Assembly (NCBI GenBank): GCA_963792705.1
Contig: CAWBXD010000014.1
Span: 1 to 64,000, forward strand
DNA from: JBBQVS01 sp963792705
GTDB lineage: Bacteria; Chloroflexota; Ktedonobacteria; Ktedonobacterales; Ktedonobacteraceae
Length of the DNA: 64,000 nt
Direction of reading: 5' to 3'
Part shown: piece after piece, positions 9,123 through 17,474 of the stretch
Numbering within the stretch: position 1 is the first letter of the stretch
How the letters are laid out: each line of letters opens with the position of its first letter
Made by a program: the position numbers and the translations under genes
Notes under the pieces: model-generated
What the model saw: the letters and a program-made list of their open reading frames with translations, nothing else
Database searches by the model: none
What the model was told of the DNA's origin: nothing

Positions 9123-10178
9123 TTAGAAACCGTTCACAAGGTTTGCCTGGGCATTGTCCTTTGTATAGGTCTTGTCCGGCTGCACAACCCAGGTAGGCAC
9201 CGACTTGCCACCGGCATAGTCAGAGATTGCCTGAAACGTTAGTGCTCCCAAACGTGGGTTAGAAGTAACCGAGACCAGTTGCTGACCTGCGATAATTGAC
9301 TGGAGTCCAGCAGTCTCACCATCAATCGAACCGATAAGCACATCTTTCCCCGGTACCTTGCCCGCGGATTTCAATGCTGCAATCGCGCCCTGACACTCTT
9401 CATCATTTGCACAATAGACAACGTTCACATCGGGATGCGACTGCAGAAGCGTTTGCATCTTCTGACGAGCCGTATCACGGTCAAAGTTCGCATCTTGAGA
9501 AGCAACTATCTGCATACCAGGTTGACTCTTGATTTCATCGTCGAAACCCTTTTTCCGCAGAATGGAAGGCGTAGCACCAGAGGTACCTTCCAGCTCAATA
9601 ATCTTCGCCTTACCGTTTGTTGCCTTGATTAATGCATCTGCAACCAACTGAGCCTGTTTCACAAAGTCGGAGCCAACGAAAGTTACATAATCCTGGCCAG
9701 GTTTTGCGAGTGAATGATCTGCATCACGGTCAACCAAGAAGACGGGAATACAGGCTTTTTTTGCAGCGAGGATAGCGGAAACTTCACCTGTCTCAGTCAA
9801 AGGAGCAACGACCAAAACGTCCACTTTTTGTGAGATAAGAGATTGAATGTCTGAAACTTGTTTGGCGTCTTGTCCACCAGCATCGGTCATCACTAATGTA
9901 TCACCAGCGGCAGCAGCTCCATCAGTCATACTCTTATTCTCGGCCAAACGCCAAGGGCTATTACTAACATTTTGTGAGAAACCGACCTTGAGACCAGTTG
10001 CTTTAGTGAGCTTTGGGGGAGATCCACAGGAAGAACTGCCACTACTCGTACCACCACTAGTACCACCGCCACTAGTGCCTGAGCTACTTGAAGTACCACA
10101 TGCAGTTAGGAGTAAGACACCAAGCGCTACAACAAAGAGTGCAGGTGCATGAAGACCAAAAAATCTGTTATGCTTCAT
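9123..10178 (-). CDS. sugar ABC transporter substrate-binding lipoprotein, YtfQ-like
   Basis: A 351-residue lipoprotein. A signal peptide ends in the lipobox LLTAC with C27 as the acylation site, followed by a low-complexity Ser/Gly/Thr linker (to about 50) and a type I periplasmic-binding fold. Segments VGFSQ, PWRLAE, APLTETGE, IPVFLVDRDAD, ELEGTSGA and IGSIDG match the pattern of E. coli YtfQ, the galactofuranose-binding protein. The start at 10178 has a strong GGAGGT site about 8 bases upstream; the longer open frame is not used. As first gene of the operon it is expected to be the most abundant product. The ligand could be a furanose or a related pentose/hexose. Confidence 0.86.
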   Translation of the reverse strand: MKHNRFFGLHAPALFVVALGVLLLTACGTSSSSGTSGGGTSGGTSSGSSSCGSPPKLTKATGLKVGFSQNVSNSPWRLAENKSMTDGAAAAGDTLVMTDAGGQDAKQVSDIQSLISQKVDVLVVAPLTETGEVSAILAAKKACIPVFLVDRDADHSLAKPGQDYVTFVGSDFVKQAQLVADALIKATNGKAKIIELEGTSGATPSILRKKGFDDEIKSQPGMQIVASQDANFDRDTARQKMQTLLQSHPDVNVVYCANDEECQGAIAALKSAGKVPGKDVLIGSIDGETAGLQSIIAGQQLVSVTSNPRLGALTFQAISDYAGGKSVPTWVVQPDKTYTKDNAQANLVNGF

Positions 10179-10627
10179 AGAAAATAACCTCCGTGAGAAA
10201 ATTGCAGCGCATGAACCGTTCGCGCTGATCGACAAACGCATCGTTACATTTGTACGAAAACAAGTAATTCTACTTTGGTATAGCTGTAGTTGTTCTTTTG
10301 TAGTTACTCCTTTCATTTGTTCCTTTAGCCTACATAAAACAAAATAGTAAGTCCATTTCTCTTGTTACTAGACATTGCCTGACCACAAGAGAGGATGCAA
10401 AATGCTGTAGTGATTTAATACAGCACGGAAAGTGTTTTATTTGTACTCGGGATAAGCAACATCAGTTATTACGCTAAAATTATAGGAAACCTGAGACTTC
10501 GTTTCGTTACAAACCTAACTAAAGGTATCCCGAAATCAAATAATGCATCAAATACAATGCCGTTTGCTTGTATATTTACTGATAAACACAAAGTAAAGAG
10601 CATTTTCTCTGCTTTACTTTATATTTA

Positions 10628-10675
10628 TCCTAATCAGTTAGGACAACTATAAGATATAAAACACCTCTTTGTCAA
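10628..10675 (-). promoter_or_regulatory. candidate promoter and operator of the sugar operon
   Basis: On the minus strand TTGACA (10675-10670) is followed after 18 bases by TATAGT (10651-10646). Immediately downstream, over the predicted +1, lies the perfect palindrome TCCTAA-TCAG-TTAGGA (10628-10643), well placed for repression. The divergent ArsR-type gene starts at 10923 and is the obvious candidate regulator. The leader to the first ORF would be about 460 bases, and the surrounding 10179-10922 interval is AT-rich without another convincing gene. Confidence 0.55.
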
Positions 10676-10922
10676 GGGGTTACACGAGGAAAATATACAG
10701 CAAGATAAAAATGTAGTAGACAGAATAGTCAAATAACACCTAACTATGCATTTGGATATATATAATACGATATCAGAAGAGAAAAACTCACAAAGAGCAG
10801 TTCACATTACAACAAAATTTGACTTCTTAGTAATTTATCCTTTATACTGTCTCTTATTAATTAGGCAAAACACGAAGTAATTGCTTTGTGTTCTCCTCTT
10901 ACTGTAAACGCATAGTGTACAA

Positions 10923-11921
10923 GTGAGCTATAACCGTATGGTGGGAAAAGTGTTATTTCTTGATCTTAGTGATGACAGCGAAAACGCACTCACATTGCTA
11001 AAAGCTCTCAGTTCTGAGACTCGACTGGCAATTCTTGATTATTTAAGAGATAGACCTGTGAATGTCAACGAGATCGCTGTTGCCCTACAAATTGCTCCTT
11101 CATCTGCAACAACTCATATTCAGATTTTAGAGAAGGCAGCACTCATACGGACTGAGATTATTCCTGCTACGCATGGCTTACAAAAGCTCTGTGCGCGCAC
11201 CTATGACGTCATTCATATTAGTCTGGAGCGCAACGATGTGGATAAGCATACCTCCTTCAGCGTTAATATGCCCATAGGACAATTCTACGATTTCGATGTT
11301 CATCCAACCTGTGGTATGACAACGGAATCAGGACTGATTGGTTTGTTGGATACGCCTGCAACATTCTATGAGCCAGCACATGTATTTGCACAACTACTTT
11401 GGTTCCGTCACGGCTACATTACCTACCGTTTCCCCAATCACCTTCCGTCGGGCGCAACACCTACCAGGCTCGATTTGAGTGCAGAAATCTGTTCTGAAGC
11501 TCCACTTCATCATCTAAATTGGCCTTCCGACATCACCATGTGGGTTAACAATATCGAAATTGGAAGTTGGACAAGTCCGGCCGACTTTGGAGGAGAACGT
11601 GGCTTGCTTACTCCTGAGTGGTGGGAGACAAAGGACACTCAATATGGTCTGCTCAAACGTTGGTCAGTAACGCATGATGGAAGCTATATAGATGGTAGGG
11701 TTATAAGTTCCATTTGTATACGAGACCTGATACTGGATGAAAAGCCATTCATAGAGGTACGTCTAGGTGTAAAACCTGACGCTCAGAACGTCGGAGGGTT
11801 AAATATATTTGGAGAAAAGTTTGGCAACTACCCTCAACCCATTGTCCTTAAAGTCGATTTTGTACATCCAATTCGTAAGAAGGAGAGAGAAACTCTTCAA
11901 AAACTTCCTCTTGAACGCTAA
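10923..11921 (+). CDS. ArsR-type winged-helix transcriptional regulator with large C-terminal domain
   Basis: A 332-residue protein. Residues 24-85 form an ArsR-like helix-turn-helix (ALSSETRLAILDYL, then a recognition helix SSATTHIQILEKA). The remaining about 240 residues are a beta-rich domain of unknown ligand. Regulators of this layout sit beside sugar-utilisation genes in several Gram-positive lineages. It is divergent from the sugar operon, which suggests it controls that operon. The start is uncertain: GTG at 10923 has no clear ribosome site, and ATG at 10938 is possible and loses only five residues. Confidence 0.72.
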   Translation: MSYNRMVGKVLFLDLSDDSENALTLLKALSSETRLAILDYLRDRPVNVNEIAVALQIAPSSATTHIQILEKAALIRTEIIPATHGLQKLCARTYDVIHISLERNDVDKHTSFSVNMPIGQFYDFDVHPTCGMTTESGLIGLLDTPATFYEPAHVFAQLLWFRHGYITYRFPNHLPSGATPTRLDLSAEICSEAPLHHLNWPSDITMWVNNIEIGSWTSPADFGGERGLLTPEWWETKDTQYGLLKRWSVTHDGSYIDGRVISSICIRDLILDEKPFIEVRLGVKPDAQNVGGLNIFGEKFGNYPQPIVLKVDFVHPIRKKERETLQKLPLER

Positions 11922-12067
11922 AGGTCGCTTGTGTGATGGCATTCTAAAGTTCTTAATACGTAACCGCTTCTTGCTCAATGGAAATTACATGCTTGACATC
12001 TTACGCCTCATCCTGTCATAATCTCATCGTGCAATAAGCAAATAAGAGAAAGCGATAGAGTGAAGTG

Positions 12068-12766
12068 ATGGAACGAGAAGCAGTTATCTACGCAGGACCA
12101 GAGCCAGCCTCAGCAGAGCAAGTGGACGCGCTAATCACCGAGTTACGAAAACTTTATCCCGACGCCACATGCTCACTCAATTTCTCGAATCCATTAGAGC
12201 TACTCGTAGCAACACAACTTTCGGCTCAATGCACTGATGTACGCGTGAACATCGTCACAGAAAAACTCTTTCAAAAGTACCGCACCGTCGAAGATTTTGC
12301 CACGATCAGCCAGGAAGAACTAGAGCAAGATATTCGCTCAACAGGCTTTTATCACAATAAAGCAAAAAATATTCGCGCTACCGCACAGCGCATTATTACT
12401 GAATTCGGCGGTGAGGTCCCTCATACTATGCCAGACCTATTAAGCCTGGCAGGAGTTGCTCGTAAGACTGCAAATGTTGTCCTGGGCTATGCTTTCGGCA
12501 TCGAAGTGGGAGTCGTCGTCGATACTCATGTTGGTCGTCTTTCACGCCGCCTGGGATGGACAAAAAATGAAGATCCCGTGAAGGTCGAACAAGACCTCAT
12601 GCACATTATCCCTCAACAAGAGTGGCTCAACATCTCGCACCTCCTGATCTTTCATGGCCGCTCCATCTGCGATGCTCGTAAACCTCTTTGTGAGCAATGC
12701 ACCCTTGCACATCTTTGTCCATCAGCATTTATCGCAAAGCAGGATGCAAAACGGAAGGAAGCATAA
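12068..12766 (+). CDS. nth: endonuclease III (DNA glycosylase/AP lyase)
   Basis: A 232-residue base-excision-repair enzyme removing oxidised pyrimidines. The HhH motif LAGVARKTANVVLG contains the Schiff-base lysine K133, the catalytic aspartate is D152 (VDTHVGRLSRRLG), and the 4Fe-4S ligands are C201, C208, C211 and C217 with the standard C-X6-C-X2-C-X5-C spacing. ATG at 12068 is preferred over the GTG three bases earlier. The gene appears complete and functional. Confidence 0.95.
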   Translation: MEREAVIYAGPEPASAEQVDALITELRKLYPDATCSLNFSNPLELLVATQLSAQCTDVRVNIVTEKLFQKYRTVEDFATISQEELEQDIRSTGFYHNKAKNIRATAQRIITEFGGEVPHTMPDLLSLAGVARKTANVVLGYAFGIEVGVVVDTHVGRLSRRLGWTKNEDPVKVEQDLMHIIPQQEWLNISHLLIFHGRSICDARKPLCEQCTLAHLCPSAFIAKQDAKRKEA

Positions 12767-12782
12767 CAAAGCAAATCCTGCA

Positions 12783-13190
12783 TTAAGGATGTTGAGTTTC
12801 AGCAATCTGAACCATCTCTTGGGCAAGATGTAACAAAGCTTCACGCAATTGTGGCGGCTCATGGATGACAAACGGAAGGTTAAGTGCCATCAGATAGCGC
12901 GCTATATTGATGAGGTCATCATACCGACACTGAAACAGAACCCCAGTTTGTGTCACCGAAAGCCGACCGTAGGATGTAGGTATCTTCTGTTGTACCGTAA
13001 ACAATGCTGCCTGAAACTCAACTTGGATGTTAAAGTCACCTACAATCCTGGCATAGTGCTCAATCACATATGCCTGACAGTCGAACTCCTCTGCTTTCAC
13101 GAAGGTTTCAATAAGCAACTGGATTTGCTGGACGCGATCCAGGCGAAACACACGATATGCTTGACGTAAACAACAGTACCAAGGGGACAG
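12783..13190 (-). pseudogene. C-terminal fragment of a WYL-domain transcriptional regulator
   Basis: The 3' part of a YafY/DeoR-type regulator gene. The peptide contains WYCCLRQAYRVFRLDRV, the WYL signature, and ends with the family-typical CRYDDLINIARYLMALNLPFVI and LREALLHLA segments. The N-terminal helix-turn-helix and linker (roughly the first 150 residues) are missing. The frame nominally opens at 13235, but homology stops near 13180-13190, where an unrelated truncated plus-strand gene begins. It cannot bind DNA as it stands. Confidence 0.7.
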
Positions 13191-13552
13191 AAACAATAAA
13201 GCTATACGACCTTCTCTATACAGGTGGTTGGACACTACTAGCTTTTACAGGTACCCAAAAATCTAGTATTCAGGATGTGAGTGCTGCTCTCAAGACGTTT
13301 GCTCATACAAATATGTCTCGTTATATTATCTCGACTGACAGCCGAATATCGTCTGATGTTCCAGTGCTGTACGATCTTGATGAGGTCGCGCATCGTGCCT
13401 ACGCCGTCACAAAACCAACGATCTACCTCATCCGACCAGATGGGTATGTCGGCGCACGGGTCACACCAAAGGATGTACACAATCTGAAGGAGTATGCAGA
13501 AAAATGGATTCCAACAAATACTCTTGTTCTTGCAGCGAAGCAAGTAAGGTAA
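13181..13552 (+). pseudogene. C-terminal fragment of a FAD-dependent aromatic monooxygenase
   Basis: About 120 residues beginning IKLYDLLYTGGWTLLAF and containing HRAYAVTKPTIYLIRPDGYVGAR. This resembles the thioredoxin-like C-terminal domain of PheA/TfdB-type flavin monooxygenases. The FAD-binding and catalytic parts (about 400 residues) are absent, so it is inactive debris. It abuts head-to-head the WYL-regulator fragment, and both have lost their 5' ends at the same point, indicating an ancient deletion or inversion. The assignment is from motif resemblance only. Confidence 0.55.
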
Positions 13553-13563
13553 GAATAGTATGT

Positions 13564-13611
13564 TCATCACACAAAACACAACTTTCTATATAGTTCTGTT
13601 TTGTGTGATGA
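13564..13611. repeat. perfect 15-bp inverted repeat
   Basis: TCATCACACAAAACA (13564-13578) and its exact reverse complement (13597-13611) flank an 18-base AT-rich spacer. It lies between the monooxygenase fragment and the convergent plsC gene. The stem is AT-rich and no T-run follows on either side, so a terminator role is possible but unproven. It may instead be a remnant of whatever caused the neighbouring rearrangement. Confidence 0.6.
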
Positions 13612-13679
13612 CAAAATAATGGAGTAGAACAGTTTCTTGCAATTTGGCTTGGTAGGGACTGGCAAGTCTTATCCTGTTC

Positions 13680-14360
13680 CTACCTATACACCCCTCGTTG
13701 TGCCACAGGCAGCATATCAGCAATCTTACCCATCATCTCATTCGTGAGCACCTGCATCCCCACTTTTCGCGGTGCTCCTTCAGGTAGCGTGGGAACATAT
13801 GGCGTACCTATACACAGAGACACTTGCGGACGCCAGCCTCCATGAGAGCGTAGAATACGTCGTGTACCAGAAAGCGCAACAGGTACAACTATCGCGTTCG
13901 CACGTACTGCGATAACAGCTACGCCAGTATGAGCAATAATCATATGTTCCTGTCGCTCAACTGTGCCTTCTGGAAACACTACCAATGCCTTGCCTTCACG
14001 CAAATAAGAGACTGCATCCTCAAGTGCAACACGGTCTCCCTCTCCACGATGCACCGCAATCTGTCTGGTATGACGTATAAGCCAACCAACAATGGGCCAC
14101 CGAAAAGCTTCGACCTTGGTAAAAAACCAGACCTGCCGTGGAAACACCAGCCCAAGCAATAAGGGGTCATACCAACTTAAATGGTTTGAGACAATGAGTA
14201 ATGGTTGAGATACTGCCATCTTTGCAATGTGCTCTCGTCCTTCCACATTATAGCGACACACAATATGCATAAATACCCAGGCGAGCATCCACACAATACG
14301 ATAGAGAAAGCGTCCTAATAATGAGCCTTCCGTTTTGTCTGCTCCTACACGCGTACCCAT
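13680..14360 (-). CDS. plsC: 1-acyl-sn-glycerol-3-phosphate acyltransferase (PlsC family)
   Basis: A 226-residue membrane-associated acyltransferase that adds the second acyl chain in phosphatidic acid synthesis. The catalytic HX4D motif is NHLSWYD (H60, D65) and the phosphate-binding motif is FPEGT (129-133). A hydrophobic N-terminal segment (18-36) likely anchors it. Its ATG lies 16 bases inside the upstream lipid-kinase gene, so the two are cotranscribed and probably coupled, making a small phospholipid unit. Confidence in the family is high; acyl specificity is unknown. Confidence 0.9.
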   Translation of the reverse strand: MGTRVGADKTEGSLLGRFLYRIVWMLAWVFMHIVCRYNVEGREHIAKMAVSQPLLIVSNHLSWYDPLLLGLVFPRQVWFFTKVEAFRWPIVGWLIRHTRQIAVHRGEGDRVALEDAVSYLREGKALVVFPEGTVERQEHMIIAHTGVAVIAVRANAIVVPVALSGTRRILRSHGGWRPQVSLCIGTPYVPTLPEGAPRKVGMQVLTNEMMGKIADMLPVAQRGVYR

Positions 14361-15280
14361 AGTGCTCCCGGCAGTATCTTCGCGTCAAAGCTTGTCGCGC
14401 TACTCGTCTCACCATCCATCTGAATGTTTACCATAGAGCGACTATCTATATGCACCGTTTTTGCACGATAAAATGTCACCTCCGGCAAATCAGAATGCTC
14501 ACCTTTTTGCACAACAGGCAATAATTTTAGGGCACGCAGAAGTGGTGTATAGTTAATTGTGCAAATATCAAAGAGGCCATCGGTGTAGTCAGCAGTAGGA
14601 TTGATACGAAAGCCTGCACCATATGTTGGTCCATTCGTGACCGCCATCAAGACATAGTGCGTCTGCGTCTTTTTTTCCTGCACCTCAGCGGTGTCGGTAT
14701 CAAGAGCAAATGTTAACCAGGGACATTTTTTATATCCAAATAAAAGTTGACGTATTGTCGAACTATAATACAAGCGTTCACCGCTCATAAAAGGGTACTT
14801 TTTCAGCGAACGAGCAGCAACCGCGATATCAGCATCCAATCCAACACTGAACGAATTCGCAAAATATTTTCCGTTCACTATTCCTGCGTCCGAGTCAATC
14901 AGGTTTCCGTTAAAAGCTCGCTCTACTGCCTCATTTGGATCACGGGGGAGTTTGAGTGTATTCCAAGCATAATCGTTACCAGAACCAGCAGGGATGACAC
15001 CAAGTGGCACACGTCGCCCTGCCGAAAGAATACCATTAACGGCTTCATGCAGAGAACCATCGCCGCCAACAATAATCACCGGACGACCTTCTTTTGCCGC
15101 AAACATAGCACGTTCCTGCGCCTCACCCGCTCGTGTCGTCTCAACATATTCAGTTGGCTGCATTCCTAATTCACCGCTCAGACGGTTACGAATAAGAGTA
15201 CGATGAAAGTTCATGTTGCCGCGATTGGCTGTGGGGTTGAGAATGACGATAGGGTTGCTGATAGACACCGATGTCTCCAT
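14345..15280 (-). CDS. diacylglycerol/lipid kinase (DagK/YegS family)
   Basis: A 311-residue lipid kinase of the DAGK catalytic-domain family, which phosphorylates diacylglycerol or a related lipid with ATP. Visible motifs are NPTANRG (15-21), the nucleotide-binding GGDGS (72-76) and GSGND (99-103). The start at ATG 15280 has AAGGAG 8 bases upstream; the GTG at 15289 sits directly on that site and is rejected. Its pairing with plsC suggests phosphatidate recycling. A second, longer member of the family is at 26977-28599. Confidence 0.85.
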   Translation of the reverse strand: METSVSISNPIVILNPTANRGNMNFHRTLIRNRLSGELGMQPTEYVETTRAGEAQERAMFAAKEGRPVIIVGGDGSLHEAVNGILSAGRRVPLGVIPAGSGNDYAWNTLKLPRDPNEAVERAFNGNLIDSDAGIVNGKYFANSFSVGLDADIAVAARSLKKYPFMSGERLYYSSTIRQLLFGYKKCPWLTFALDTDTAEVQEKKTQTHYVLMAVTNGPTYGAGFRINPTADYTDGLFDICTINYTPLLRALKLLPVVQKGEHSDLPEVTFYRAKTVHIDSRSMVNIQMDGETSSATSFDAKILPGALWVRV

Positions 15281-15464
15281 GCGTGTCACTCCTTTATGCT
15301 AGAAGATTGTGGTACATGAGATTGTATCATGTATCTTTCATTTCGCCAACGAATAAACGTAGTTGGGCTATAACTGTGTCTTTCTATACATGTAGTTCGT
15401 GTCTTATCATAAGAAGACTTTTACTCACTCTTCCTTCTAACTACCCTGTCTGGAGGATACTCTT

Positions 15465-15701
15465 ATGGAAATATTCTTCGTTTATGGCCTTGTAGTCGTG
15501 TTCTTTATCTTACTAATACCAGTTATCTCTTTTCTTATGCAGGATTCTCTGATACAAACAGAACCAGAACCGTCAGAGAAGAAACCAATGTTTTCTCTGG
15601 CAAAAGTATCTCCTGAAAAAACTGCCGCCTATGGTATCCTGGCAGCACTCTTCACATTCATGTGTGTACTAACGGTCCTTGTCCACAGAAGCAAGTCATA
15701 A
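15465..15701 (+). CDS. small two-span membrane protein, unknown
   Basis: A 78-residue protein with hydrophobic segments at about 4-25 and 53-71 joined by an acidic/basic loop. It has an excellent TGGAGG site 8 bases before the ATG and a strong terminator immediately after, so it is a genuine monocistronic gene. No family is recognised. The layout resembles small integral-membrane accessory proteins, with both termini likely on the same side. Confidence 0.6.
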   Translation: MEIFFVYGLVVVFFILLIPVISFLMQDSLIQTEPEPSEKKPMFSLAKVSPEKTAAYGILAALFTFMCVLTVLVHRSKS

Positions 15702-15719
15702 ACACGTAAAAATTGTCAA

Positions 15720-15767
15720 AGAGTTATAGCATAAAACACTTGTCTTATGCTATAACTCTCTTTTTTT
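15720..15767 (+). terminator. Rho-independent terminator
   Basis: A 15-bp perfect stem (AGAGTTATAGCATAA at 15720-15734 with its complement at 15745-15759), a 10-base loop and a run of seven T at 15761-15767. It ends the small membrane-protein gene. Confidence 0.85.
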
Positions 15768-16115
15768 GCTTTTATTAAACTGCCCCTAAATCTGTCTTAT
15801 ACCTATTGATTTTTATAACTTTTTAATGTAATGTGTATTATGTACACACTTTTAATAAAGTGTATCTTGAAAGATGTAGATGTGGTGACATACACCATAA
15901 TTCCGTTTTATCAAGTGTTGCAAGACAACGGAACAGCCTTGTATCCAAATAAACGTGTGCAACACCGAAAGATGCGTACAAGACACATCCAAATTCTGGA
16001 CCTGCACCGTAGTAAAGGAGGCACAACTACATAGCGGAAGAACGGCAGAAGATGTATCCTTAGCCAGAGATCTTACACCTATTAGAGCAAGACCATACAG
16101 ACAAGGAGCACCACT
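15768..16115 (+). other. intergenic stretch without a supported gene
   Basis: AT-rich in its first part. Overlapping short frames occur on both strands, but none has a ribosome site or recognisable protein. One minor hairpin is visible (ACACTTT at 15846-15852 with AAAGTGT at 15857-15863). It probably holds the promoter of the gene at 16116. Confidence 0.5.
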
Positions 16116-16619
16116 ATGCAAAAGGTATCCCTTCGTAAAGTGAAGACCCCTGTTGGCTATACACAAGACAGCGACGAGGAAATCTTACACTTTTCTTTGC
16201 AAGGTTTACTACCAGCAGGACATATGCTCGCGTTAAACACTACACTCGGTACCCTCTCGCATCTCGCCTACATTCAGGACCATCCACGCATGCTTATGGA
16301 ACAACAATTCACTACAAGCGAAATTTGTGTCCTTATGCCATTGCTGGAAGCTCATCCATACTATTGCCCTTATGAAGTCCTTCTCGCAAGTTTCAATAAC
16401 GGACGCGTCACGGAGGCAGCCGTTGCTCGTTGCCGTGAACGTTTGCAAGAAGCGCAAGAAACTGGCGTATGGGATCAGGAAATGCGACCTGTGCGTAATG
16501 TACTTTCACGTACACGCCTCAAAACCCGTGCCTTTGGTATAGAGATTTCATCTATCCTTGAAACCGGATACATCTTAATGTATGTATCTCAGAGGAGACA
16601 GGTGCAAATGGGTTCATAA
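16116..16619 (+). CDS. orphan protein with OmpR-like winged-helix DNA-binding domain (tentative)
   Basis: A 167-residue protein with AAGGAG about 8 bases before the ATG. Residues 66-158 follow the pattern of the OmpR/PhoB effector domain: a first helix region (SEICVLMPLLEAHP), a helix-rich middle, then VRNVLSRTRLKTRAFGIEISSILETGYIL, which mimics the recognition helix and C-terminal hairpin ending in GY-L. There is no receiver domain; the first 60 residues are unrelated to CheY. If real, this is a stand-alone winged-helix regulator. The alternative is an uncharacterised protein with chance resemblance. Confidence 0.5.
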   Translation: MQKVSLRKVKTPVGYTQDSDEEILHFSLQGLLPAGHMLALNTTLGTLSHLAYIQDHPRMLMEQQFTTSEICVLMPLLEAHPYYCPYEVLLASFNNGRVTEAAVARCRERLQEAQETGVWDQEMRPVRNVLSRTRLKTRAFGIEISSILETGYILMYVSQRRQVQMGS

Positions 16620-17474
16620 CACACAACGACTTGTACAAATTAGAGTTGCACAACTTCTTTGGAGGATAGCCTGGATACCTTCTTGCATGTTACCTGTATG
16701 GAGGAGGAGTCACTCAATTTCGAGGGCTGTCAATTCGGTCACTGTGCTACTTTTTTACATAAAGGCAGGATAACTGTAAGCAGCGTACTGCGGTGTTACT
16801 GTGTATACTGAACTGACTTGGTACTCTGATGATGCTGTTCCCATACTTAAGGGGATATCTAACATCCTAAGCAGTTTTGTCTCTAGTATACAGTAAAATC
16901 ACTAATGCGTACAGTTTTTCGATGATGGAAGCCTGTCACGTACTATGCCTGTATAGATATATACAGCTATAGCAGTAGACGCCCAGTATAGCAAACTGGG
17001 CACTGTCCGCTTGCCGAAAACATCTAATCTCTATCGACTTAGACACATGTGTAGGTGTTATCACATAACATTGGTAAAACAAAGTGAATACGTTTTTAGT
17101 ATGAGCGTTGAAGCCTCATGAAGCATAACATATTTTTTTTGTAATGTCCAGACTAAATGCTGTACATATTTTGTCTCACAATGTCCTCGCGATACACATA
17201 GAAGACTGGTATAAGACAAAATAAATATTATACCAATGAAACGGTATTCATTCCCACTCTACCTTGCCTCACCTGCTCTTACCCATCTCGAAATTTACTC
17301 AGTCATTTTATAACACATCATTTTTCTTCATAAACGTCTTGCTATCTCTCTTGCTTTGCTCGGAAGATGCTTGGGAGGTAAAAATAAGCCGTTCATACTA
17401 CACTTCTGTCAAACAATAAATATATGTAGTGTGTTTCTGTAGTATAAGAAAAATATTTTTGTGAGGTTGTACCT
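16620..17474 (+). other. 855-base intergenic region without a supported gene
   Basis: I find no convincing ORF. Small inverted repeats are GCCCAGT/ACTGGGC (16981-16987 and 16995-17001) and GGTATAA/TTATACC (17208-17214 and 17228-17234). Neither has a T-run. The second could be an operator for the membrane protein at 17475. The length suggests a lost gene or complex regulation. Confidence 0.5.

Noticed and set aside
14747..15169. 140-codon plus-strand frame
   Set aside because: Lies entirely antisense to the lipid-kinase gene with motifs GGDGS and GSGND.
15831..16166. Several overlapping short frames on both strands
   Set aside because: Low-complexity, no ribosome site, mutually overlapping; the supported gene starts at 16116.
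16981..17001. Hairpin GCCCAGT/ACTGGGC as a terminator
   Set aside because: No T-run follows and it is 360 bases from the nearest upstream stop.
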